From Helianthus annuus (Eukaryota > Streptophyta > Magnoliopsida > Asterales > Asteraceae), in NCBI RefSeq assembly GCF_002127325.2, contig NC_035433.2, positions 83,581,267 through 83,645,266 on the forward strand: 64,000 bases of DNA, given 5' to 3'. The position numbers were made by a program, and so were the translations under genes. Shown here in pieces: positions 32,699 through 41,740 of the stretch (positions are counted from its first letter, which is position 1; each line of letters begins with the position of its first letter). The notes under the pieces were generated by a model that saw only the letters and a program-made list of their open reading frames with translations, was not told the origin of the DNA and made no database searches.

Positions 32699-33965
32699 TG
32701 ACGGGTGGTCCATTAGACAACCCTTAAGTGGTTTAAAAAGATTAAAATCCCATACTTTACTTGATTATTTGCTTGAACTTGGTAACTATGAGTTGTTTGG
32801 TTTTGCAGATATTAAAGTGCATAAAATATGCCTTTATGATGATTAAATGGAGGTTGCAAGAAGCAGAAACAAGTTTGAGAACTCAAGATGCAACAAACAA
32901 AACAAAGAAGAAAAGTTCAGTCATCACCGTAACCTACGGCACCTGCCGTAGGTTACGGCACCCACTTGTGCATTTTTATCTGTCGTAAAACAGTATATTG
33001 TCACCATAAAAGAACCCTAGGCGCCGTAGCCTACGGCTGGCGCCGTAGGTTACGGCCCTGTGTTGACTTTGAAGATCATATTGACTGCCGTAAGCTACGG
33101 CAGGTGGCGTAGCTTACGGCGCCGACTGATGCAAACTTGTAACTCCTTCATTTATTGTCATTGTTGAGGGGATTTATGGTGTCTTATCATTGTTTTCAGT
33201 TACACTTGATTGGTGAACGATTTTGGGAGCAAGTTTAGAGACTTTGGAAGAAGAACACTATCTTTAACCTTAGTTTTTGTTGCTTTGATCTTGATGAACA
33301 ATAATACTTTTGTGATGATGTTATTCCAAGCCATGAGTGGCTAAGTACATTATGGTCATCTTTAGTTGAAGGTTTGTGGAAACTATTGTGTTTGCTTTCA
33401 TATTTCTAGAATGGTAAATTGAACTTATGTTTTGTTTATCATGGTGTGTTCTTATTTGTTTGTAAATTGTTGATGCTTATGATTATTCTTCTTTGAAACC
33501 ATACGTTCTTGGTGCCGGTGGCAATCGAGATATCATGGGTAGAATTAGGATTGGGTAAGGGTCAATTGGTCATCGGGTAACAACCTCACGTTCTAGGAAT
33601 CTGAGTACTTAGTTCCCTTTTATCACAACAAGTAATTGCACATGAACTATGTCTATGTAGTTCTTTCTAGTGAATGATAGCACAAACGTTTAAGCAAACC
33701 GGAAACTAAAGGTGGTCATTATTCTCCAACTTGTTTACAACCAAACTTTTCTTTTGCAATTTATTTAGTTAAATTTAGTTCTAAAACCAATTCACTCAAA
33801 TCAACTTTTGAATTTTACTTTACTTGCAATTAGTTTAATTTTAGTTAAGTTAGATAATCTTCTAAATAACACATATTCCACAAACTCCCCGTGTTCGATA
33901 CCCACTTACCGCTAGCTATTAGTAGTAATTGGATTAAATTTGATTGTGACCATGACATCACGTCA
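32699..33965 (+). repeat. E2 3' LTR
   Basis: 1267 bp, TGACGGGTGG to CATCACGTCA, followed by the ATAAT duplication. It keeps the palindromes in better shape than the 5' copy. Confidence 0.94.
32927..33120. repeat. E2 paired palindrome array (3' LTR)
   Basis: Three inverted pairs. Cores are CGTAACCTACG (32928-32938) with CGTAGGTTACG (32947-32957), CGTAGCCTACG (33025-33035) with CGTAGGTTACG (33044-33054), and CGTAAGCTACG (33089-33099) with CGTAGCTTACG (33108-33118). Centres are 19 bp apart in all three. Each pair also forms a stem of 14-15 bp arms with a 4-base loop. Confidence 0.9.
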
Positions 33966-33970
33966 ATAAT

Positions 33971-34714
33971 GGTTTGTCTGCTTCGAATGTGATTGCAGGT
34001 CTAAATGAAGCGGTTGTGGAAGAAAGTGGAATCGATTTGGGGGAGCCGGTTGTCTCCATCAAAGTTGGGAAGTTCAAAATCCACAAGGCATTGCTGGACT
34101 ATGGAGCAGGAGTGAGCGTGTTACCTGGTAGCTTGTATGACCAGTATGACTTCGGTCCGCTACAAGCGTGTGATAGCATGGTCATGTTCGCAGATGCGAG
34201 TTTGAAACGACCACGGGGGGTTGTGAAGAATGTGGTCATCCAACTTGGCGATTTTTGCTACCCGGTTGATTTTATGGTGGTCGATTATGCACCATCGCTT
34301 ACATACGAGCAACCGCAGGTAGTTTTGGGTCGCCCATTCCTATATACCGCGAACGCCCAGATCGATTGTCGAGGCGGAATAGTCACCATGAGCTACAAGA
34401 ATCGTAAGTTGTATTTTAATGTGTTCTTAAAGGCTATTTCTTACGATCTTGTTACCGATGCTTGTTACACAGTTGCTACTAACGAACATGTTTCAAGTGT
34501 GACAAAGGACAGGTTAGAGGCGAGTGGATATCGGGTGAAGAAGTCGAGTGTGAGAAGGCCATTTGGCGGAGGAAAACCACCTGATGGTAGGTTTGGATGG
34601 GGTAATGAAACTGTAGTTAACCCCAACCGAAGTGAAACGGTGACCCTCCCTAAAAACTGGATGGATATGTACGGAGAGACATGGGAGGGAAAATGTGCAG
34701 CTGAACCACCTTGA
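33971..34714 (+). pseudogene. E1 aspartic protease region
   Basis: Continues the E1 gag frame across the excised E2. The active site is ALLDYGAGVSVLP near 34095, with Tyr in the place where Leu or Ser is common, followed by VVLGRPFLYTANAQ near 34320. The frame is open to 34714 and ends in KCAAEPP with no reverse transcriptase after it. A Gly-rich basic stretch lies at about 34555-34600. The protease would cleave Gag in the particle. Confidence 0.85.
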
Positions 34715-36443
34715 ACATCAGGTACGGTCTGGCTGAAGACCTAAAACTTAGCGCTCTCGGGAGGCAGCCCGAGGATGTAGAGCAATGTACCTTGTTTTGT
34801 GTTGTTTTTGTTTTGGTGTTGTGTTTGTGTTTTGACAGGTTCTTGATTCTATCTTCACGGATGCAATAATTCAAGTGTGGGGATGTTGCGAAACATCCCC
34901 GGTAAGATATCAAAGAATCGATAGAATGTGTCTATTCCGGTTAAAGCACAACAGCCGCATCACTACAGACACATGATCAGGTGCATGTGTTTATCTATCT
35001 TACTTTGTTTTTGGTGTGTTTTATTGTTTTTGGTGGTGTTAAACCTTGTTTTGTTTAGGGGATGTGTTTTGTTTGTTTTGTTATGAGTTAGCCGCTCATT
35101 TAGGATAGTTGGTTTGTTTTCCCGGGCTTATATTTTAAAAGCACCATACATTGGAGACAATGTATACCAAGTGTGGGGATGGGGGAGCCCGGGTAGGGAT
35201 TTGTGGATAAAGCTTGAAGAGATTGAAATGTGATTGAAATCGATGAAATTTGGTAAAAATTGAAAATTTTGAAAATTTTAAAATTTTTCATCGCCTTAAA
35301 CAAGCTAATTGGATACGAAAACCTAAAGTTTCAATCACTAATAGGCTTCTTACCGGTAGTAGATTAGATTAGTCCCTTGTCATGGTTATCCCTTTAAGTT
35401 TCATGAGAGTAGGTTTGACAAGTGTTTTATAGGAAATGTGTTGAAAAGAGATGTCTATCTAGGGGTAACATGTTTTAATTGCATATGCTACATGTCGTCA
35501 ACCTTTTTACCTTTTCTTGGTGAGATCTTGAGCCTGTAGACGGATAAGATACATTATATGATGAATTCATTTGTTGAGTGCGGGCTACATGTTATTCTGT
35601 GTTAGAACTTGTATGATTCGATGCATGCTGAGACTGTGGGTTTGACATGTGCACATAGATGATAAAGGCATTAGGATTTTCCTGTTACACCCTTTGTGTT
35701 TGTGCTTCTTTTGTGTTATTCACCAAATTTCCCTTAGTAGCCCTATTGAGCCTATCTACCTTTCGTTTGTTTACCCACTGTTTATTGTGAAAGACCGACC
35801 GTGATAATATTGTTATGAAAAAGAGAAAAAAAAAGAGAAAAATAGAAAAATATGTGAAAGAAAAAAAGAAAAGAACAAGAATAGAAGTATTATGAATATC
35901 GTATGTGTTCTTGGGTAGAAACCAACCCAAAAGTGTAAGTTGTGTTTGAATAAAGCATCATGGTTTGGTTATTGTTTGTGAGCCAATTAGAAAAGAAAAA
36001 GAACCCAAAAATAATTTCCTACCTTTACCTTAAGCCCACAACCCGAAAGTCCTTTTGATATGTGCCATGTTAGATGATACGGTGGAGGTGTGATTGTCAT
36101 ACAAGCCTATGATTGCAGGATTTCATGTTTGCTTTTGGAGTGTTTTATATACTAGCACATTACACGCTAGTCCATATATTAACCCGAGAGGAGAGTACAT
36201 TGTGAGGGGTGTGTAGCATGTGATTAAATTGTAAACATGTTAGTTTTAGATAGACAAGTCTTAAGTTTTTAAAGTTGCATCACTAGCTTGTCAGACTGTC
36301 AATCTCGATTGTGTCAGTCTATGGGATGGGTATGACTTGGGACTGAACAGGTTGAATCGGTTAAGGGGTTTAGAGGTGTTGTTGCTATGGTGACTAGTTC
36401 TAGTTGGTTTGCTTGGGGACAAGCAAAGGCAAGTGTGGGAATG
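34715..36443 (+). other. E1 3' non-coding region
   Basis: About 1.7 kb without a gene. It holds GGGGATGTT-GCGA-AACATCCCC (34879-34900, 9-bp arms) overlapping AAGTGTGGGGATG, ATACATTG-GAGA-CAATGTAT (35146-35165) before AAGTGTGGGGATGGGGG, and TTTGCTTG-GGGA-CAAGCAAA (36408-36427) before AAGTGTGGGAATG at the LTR. An A/G-rich run lies at 35815-35890. Confidence 0.8.
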
Positions 36444-38268
36444 TGATGGAGAGGGTGAAACCCGAGCTTTAGAGTGTGTAAATATAATGATTTATGCGTA
36501 TTTGATGTGTTTACTTGCTTAGAATGAAGTAACTATGAGATTTTGGTGATTCGCAGGTAAAGCACGTAATTCGATGCATTTACGATGGTTAAGGATGAAG
36601 TTGTGAGTATAGGATGGGATATCGCAGCTCAAGGATGGATGTTAAAGCTTGTTCGGGTGATATAAGGACTCACGAGTGGAAGAAGTGTGAAAAAGTGAAG
36701 TTTGGGGACCAATTTGGTATATTATGAAAGTTATGTGAAGCTTACATGTGCAAGAATCAAAGAGGTATAAAGTTCAGGGGTTGATTGGCACTTTATTGAA
36801 AGTTACTTTATACTTAAACATGTGAGAAAAATGAAGAATTAAAGTAGAGGGGCCAAAGTGTCATTTGATGGAAGTTGGTGTGAAGAGGAGATATTCACAA
36901 GGAAATTCGATTGTAGCTTATGGTCTACAACTCGTAGCTTACGAGTTATAGTGGTTGTTGTGCTTTGGGACAGAAAATGTAAATCGTAGCCTACGGGTTG
37001 TCATCCGTAGGTTACGAGTGGATGTGTTAAGTTAACAATGTTGAACAGAACTTTTTAAACGTAGCCTACGAGTCCACACCTGTAACCTACGACCTGGGAA
37101 GTCACAAAGGAAGCATGTGAGGGTTTGTTTTTATGTTTTGATATATCAAATTCATCATCAACACATCGGTTGACAAGGGGGCGGTGCTGACTTGACATTG
37201 GGATATACAAAAACATAATCATCATATTCAATATAGGGAGGCAGCCGCCACTTTTGGACATCATCATGATATCAGACATTTACGTGGAGAAAATATCAAC
37301 AACATCATCATTAAAGGTGGGCCTATGGGGATGTGATTCCTTTCCATCACCACAACATAACCGCATACATCATCATCAATTGAAAGCCCACATACGTGCA
37401 CATGGACTTCCCTTTTGGGCTGAATAGTGGACGAATGTGAGGGGGGCTTTGACGGCAGTCTTGGGCTTTTGGGGGATCGATATACATACTGGGACTTGGG
37501 CAGCTTTTCACAAGGGAATTTTTGGTCAACATTAAATATACAAGAATCATCATCAGTGGCGGCAAGGAACAACTTTTGGAGGGAGCCGCACACATCAAAT
37601 CATCATCATATATCTCATATAATATCATCATCTCGACGGCAGTAGACGGAAGACAAAAGGAGGGCTTTTGAAGATCCATCAACCAACATGAGCGGCTAGT
37701 CTCTTACTGGTTTCCTCCGGATGGATGGTTTTTGTAAGTTAGACAATTTTATGTGTTTGTGACAATCGTATAACTTGGTGATCTAAGCATCGATACTTTT
37801 CACCTTGATTTGATTTGTTGATTGTAAACAATTGCATTTATTTAAACCTTAATTTCTAAGCATTCAGTTCCCGAGAGTTCTAGTAATTGGGATATATTTG
37901 ACATGGGGTTAGGGTTTGTAATTGTAATTGATAATCATTCGATAACCTCCCGTTATGTATTGACCGGAGTACTTAGTCGTTGGTTATCACAATTGATGAA
38001 TTAAGTTAAACACTTATGTCTATGTGGATTAAACACATAATTGAATCTAGCTGTAAAACCTGAAATCTGGAGGAACCATTGTTCTTTCTATTGATTTAAA
38101 TCTCACTTTTAGTTCGTAATTTTTAGATAATCAATCAAATCCAACAACTGAGATTTACTCTTTCAATAGTAGTTAATCAAAACTGAGCATTACACACTTT
38201 CCACAATCCTCCTCTGGTTCGATATCCGACTTATCCTATCTACATAGTTTAGTTGGTTTTTGCATGTC
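36444..38268 (+). repeat. E1 3' LTR, last 17 bp missing
   Basis: Begins TGATGGAGAGGG after the polypurine tract and carries its palindrome array at 36912-37091. It follows the 5' LTR up to TTTTTGCATGTC, where it is joined to an inverted fragment. Confidence 0.9.
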
Positions 38269-38634
38269 TTCGCTGGCAACGGCGCCATTTTGATGTCTGT
38301 CGTTATGGACATGCAAAAACCTAATTAAACTATTAGTATTGAATAAGCAGGGTATCGAACCAAGGGAGGACTGTGGAAAGTGTCGTAATGAAAAGGATTG
38401 ATTAACTGTTACTGAATTGAGAAATCGGTTTGTTTGATTATGTGAAAGAACTAAATTAACAAGTAAAAAGTGTGATTTAAATCAGTAGGAAAAACAATGG
38501 TTCCTCCAGATTTCAGGTTTTACAGCTAGATTCAATTATGTGTTTAATCGAAACACTCACATAGACATAAATGTTTAACTTAATTCATCAATTGTGATAA
38601 CCAACGACTAAGTACTCACATAGACATAAGTGTT
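38269..38634 (-). repeat. Inverted fragment of an E1-type LTR with its primer site
   Basis: On the minus strand this reads as the end of an E1-type LTR, then CAGACATCAAAA, then TGGCGCCGTTGCCAG (38273-38287). It therefore contains LTR and primer site from another copy, in head-to-head orientation with the E1 3' LTR. GCATGTC at 38262-38268 and GACATGC at 38311-38317 form the arms around the junction. The outer end repeats the segment ACATAGACATAA (near 38570 and 38620). Confidence 0.85.
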
Positions 38635-39149
38635 TTGGTACAAGAGTTTGTTTTTTATGAGGAGTTATTCGAGTACATGTTTAATTCCTTTGAAGGATAA
38701 GGGTGATTTAACAAATTAGAGGATGATGCTCTGTTTTGATTCGAGTTTAGGCATGTTTGTTTGGTTGAGATAACCTAAAATCTTTTATGTACACCTGTGT
38801 ACAGCGTTGTTAATTAGGTTGAGATTTTGAAAAATTGTGTATGTACACCTGTGTACAGCGTGCTCTGTTTTTTAAGGGATTCTAGGCTGTTTGTTTGGTT
38901 GAGTTGTTGTAGAGTCATTTATGTACACTTGTGTACAGCGTGGTTAATTAGGTTGAGATGTTGAAAAATTGTTTATGTACACATGTGTACAGCGTGCTTA
39001 ATAAGGTTGAGATTTTGTAAAATCGTTTTGTGCCTCTGTTTTTTTTTTTTTTTTTTTTTGAAGAATAAGGTTGATTTAACAGTTTTGGTCATACTCTGTT
39101 TTGTCATTAATTACCTAAAGGAAGTTCAGCATCCGAATGGGTTGGAGTT
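38635..39149. repeat. GTACACATGTGTAC repeat tract
   Basis: Four palindromes GTACAC-N2-GTGTAC at 38789-38802, 38843-38856, 38923-38936 and 38977-38990 lie within repeated units containing TTAATTAGGTTGAGAT and ACAGCGTG. A T-rich run is at about 39038-39059. More copies occur at 39895-39975 and, inverted, at 40750-40935. Confidence 0.75.
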
Positions 39150-39170
39150 TGAAGAAGCAATGCAATACAG

Positions 39171-39500
39171 GTTGGAGCCTCCAATAGTCATGATTATGAA
39201 GATACGATTGAAGAGACACGTGAACTGATTGAATCGAAAAATCCGATCGCATTTAGTTCCAAGATTCAGTGTCTTGTGGAGCCTCCAACAAGCCAAAACG
39301 TGGTATGTGGGTTATAAGCTTATCTTGTATACGATTAACTTTGCATGGTTATTGATGGGTTGTTAAATATTAATGGATGAAAACAGGAGGATGGAGATCA
39401 AGTGAAGCCAGTTGCTGGAAAGCACAGAAAGGGCTGCAACCGTAAAAAGTCAATGTGCCAGAAAAAGTACTGCGAGTGTTATCAGGGTTGTTCACATCGT
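39171..39500 (+). pseudogene. TSO1/CPP-like CXC gene fragment
   Basis: Two exon-like pieces. The first (about 39171-39302) reads HDYEDTIEETRELIESKNPI in one frame and ends at a donor G|GTATGT. The second starts after AAACAG at 39387 and reads [20 protein letters not shown] followed by ECYQG. That is the second CXC motif of TSO1/CPP-type DNA-binding proteins, normally CNCKKS.C.KKYCEC. Here one Cys is Arg, and the residues after CYQG are shortened, so metal binding is damaged. Upstream and downstream exons are missing. It is a captured or decayed fragment, not a gene. Confidence 0.7.
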
Positions 39501-39629
39501 GGTGTTATGGTTCAATTCGTTTCAGATTCTCGCAAATTACTTATCTTAGAGGTGTCTGTTTTGACCCGTATACTTATACAACGTGTCAAGTTATGTAATA
39601 TATCTAACGGGTCAAACAAGAAAAACTAA

Positions 39630-40465
39630 AACTATTATGTTTTGCATTGTATAGATTGATGTTTGTTTGGTTTTTTATTATGTACAGGTTGTTGTCATTC
39701 AAGAAAGAGATTTTGTTGATACGTTTTTTTATTGTGATGTTGTTGTAGTTGTATAGATCAAGTTTTGTAACATACATGGGTTTTTACTCTGTTTTTAGGC
39801 GATGGTATGATTTTTGCTTAGTTGATCTGTTGTAGACATTTGTACAGGGGTTTTTTTTATTAAATACAATGGGTTATGAAGATTTATTAATACACCGTGT
39901 ACACATGTGTATACTGCGATGTACACATGTGTATATTGTCTGCAACCTGGGTTGTACACTAGGTACACATGTGTATACGTAGTCGATACACATTAACACA
40001 TGTTGTTACAAACCTAGTAGTAGTATAGATCAAGTTTTGGTAACATGTATATATGGTTCACAAAACCAACCAATGTAAGCATTAACACATGGTCTTACAA
40101 ACTTGTACTAAAATCATTTTGAAATTGACAGAAGGTACATTGAGAAAACTCATTCTTCTAGAAACATAACTCGAGTAAAATGTCTACTTTGTGACAACAA
40201 AAACAAGTTCTAAGGAAAACTAACGTAGAATTAAACAAATGTAGCACATGGTTGTGACAAGCAGCTAAAACTGCTACAACACCGGCAAAAACGGAACATT
40301 AGGCCTAAAATCACCCGATTAGATGACATGTACCAACGAACTCCATCCTTCGAATGTCACCGCCATATGAATATTTAAAATGTTTATTTTTGGTGAGTCT
40401 GGTCATTAAACCCTCCATGAAAGATCAGAACTTGACAATTTGTTTAACAAATAATAGGAAGAATG
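39630..40465. other. Left arm of an inverted repeat, no gene
   Basis: 39771-39812 and 39906-39976 match, inverted, 40925-40975 and 40868-40945. Shared words are CTCTGTTTTTAGGCGATGG and ATTGTCTGCAACCTGGGTTG. The rest is AT-rich. Confidence 0.7.
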
Positions 40466-40677
40466 TCACGATTGTTTAGCCCGAACACGGCCACTTCTAC
40501 GAATAGTCTTGTCTGATGAATCCATTTGGGGAGTTTGAAGATCTGCATTTGTTTTTCTCTTTCTAGAATTTAGGGCTGTAAAGATTACTCCATTTTCCTG
40601 TTTCGTTGCCAACAAATGTACCATTTGAAAATGCATCAGCCCCTTTCCACCTTTGGTTTCAAACACTTTTTGCCTGC
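40466..40677 (-). pseudogene. Exon-like fragment, unknown protein
   Basis: On the minus strand an acceptor-like ATGTGCAG precedes an open stretch that includes KGLMHFQMVHLLATKQENGV and ends RRSGRVRAKQS before TGA at 40466. It looks like a last exon with a basic tail. It lies between the two arms of the inverted repeat. I do not recognise the family. Confidence 0.4.
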
Positions 40678-40867
40678 ACATGCTCCATAAAATTAGACAC
40701 TTGTATTGTCACAATAATACTTATGGATAATACAGATTGTTCTTCGGTGTACACTGGTATGTTCACCTGTGTACAACAGTCTGTACACATGTGCACAACG
40801 GTGCATTACATAAATCTACACTATTCTAGGTTGTAGACAAATAACTAACCTTTTGTACATCTGTGTA

Positions 40868-41144
40868 TTAACTGCTTATACACATGTGTACATAGTGTAC
40901 AACCCAGGTTGCAGACAATATACAAATGTGTACATAGCAGTATACCATCGCCTAAAAACAGAGTAAAAATCCATGTACAAATGTTTACAACAAATCAACC
41001 AACCAAACATCATACATCAACGATTTTACAACAAATCAACCAAACAAACATCATAACATCGCCTAAAAACAGAGTAAAATCAAGTATCTTGTTAAATCAA
41101 TACTATCCTTAAAAAAATCAAGTATCTTGTTAAATCAATACTAG
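40868..41144. repeat. Right arm of the inverted repeat
   Basis: Inverted counterpart of 39771-39976, with GCCTAAAAACAGAGTAAAA present twice (near 40951 and 41055). ATCAAGTATCTTGTTAAATC is also duplicated near 41078 and 41118. Confidence 0.75.
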
Positions 41145-41178
41145 CATCAATCAAACAAAACAAACTACAACAATTTAC

Positions 41179-41373
41179 CTTATTCCAAGCAGAACCCAGA
41201 TGAGTACATGAACCAGACCCAGCTGAAACATCCTCTGCAGTGAGTTTCCTAGGAACAGGGAGTGGTGCAACATCTTGTTTGACTTCTCTGACCCAGTAGG
41301 TGTAAGACGACGTCGTAGTGAAGTCTGTACTATGTTTCTCTGTTGACACCACGCCACCTCCCTCCATCTTCAA
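41179..41373 (-). CDS. First exon, possible Aha1-N-like gene fragment
   Basis: The minus-strand frame starts MKMEGGG (a second ATG at 41367 is the more likely start) and runs to HLGSAWNK, where AAG|GTAAAT (41179/41178) is a good splice donor in phase 0. SYTYWVREVKQD and PLPVPRKLTAEDV are visible. The pattern recalls the N-terminal region of plant proteins with an Aha1-N domain, which activate Hsp90, but this is from memory and needs a search. The next exon, expected at lower coordinates, was not found; the inverted-repeat tract follows instead. The upstream part (41374-41560) looks like a real 5' UTR. Confidence 0.4.
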
Positions 41374-41600
41374 ATTATACCCAATTCAACTGGAAACCCT
41401 ATGAACCCTAATTGTTGAATAAGAAGGAACAAATGTTTAAGGGGAAAATTGGAAGATTAAACCTGATTGGATGAAGGAAAATCAATGGAATTTGAGATCT
41501 GTGAGAGAGAGTATTCCGGCGAAGATGATGGTCACGGTGATGATCTGTAACTTTTGTGGTCCTCCTCTGCGATGATGATGATGAAAGACGGTAAGATCTG

Positions 41601-41637
<37 letters not shown>

Positions 41638-41740
41638 ACGTGATGATGATGATAATGATGATTTTCTGGGTTTATGGAACTGTTGAACACCGAATGTGAG
41701 GATAGGAGGTAATTCGCATGATTAGCTGGTGATTTGTTAA
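41374..41740. other. UTR-like sequence, poly-A and ATG/GAT repeats
   Basis: Probable leader of the minus-strand exon, then a run of 31 A (41605-41635) next to GATGAT repeats. TAA at 41738-41740 is the probable target site of the next element. Confidence 0.5.

Larger units (their letters stand above)
13085..33965 (+). mobile_element. E2: Athila-type Gypsy element with pol and 3' ORF
   Basis: Two 1267-bp LTRs (13085-14351 and 32699-33965), a tRNA-Asp primer site and gag, protease, reverse transcriptase, RNase H, integrase and an extra 3' ORF follow in order. The target duplication ATAAT (13080-13084 and 33966-33970) is perfect, and removal of E2 restores the E1 reading frame. E3 is inserted in its gag. 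The coding region has several frameshifts and stops, so E2 is dead in its present form. Confidence 0.95.
8555..38268 (+). mobile_element. E1: Athila-type Gypsy element, gag-protease only
   Basis: Outermost element of the nest. The LTRs are 8555-10407 and 36444-38268 and the primer binding site matches tRNA-Asp. Coding content is gag plus an aspartic protease, broken by stops, one hAT MITE and the insertion of E2. There is no reverse transcriptase, RNase H or integrase anywhere in its own sequence (8555-13084 plus 33971-38268), so it is a non-autonomous element. The 3' LTR lacks its last 17 bp and no 3' target duplication is present, because it is fused to an inverted LTR fragment. Confidence 0.87.

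Noticed and set aside
28831..33120. CRISPR-like repeat array
   Set aside because: Palindromes come in variable words with irregular gaps between pairs and lie in plant retroelement LTRs.
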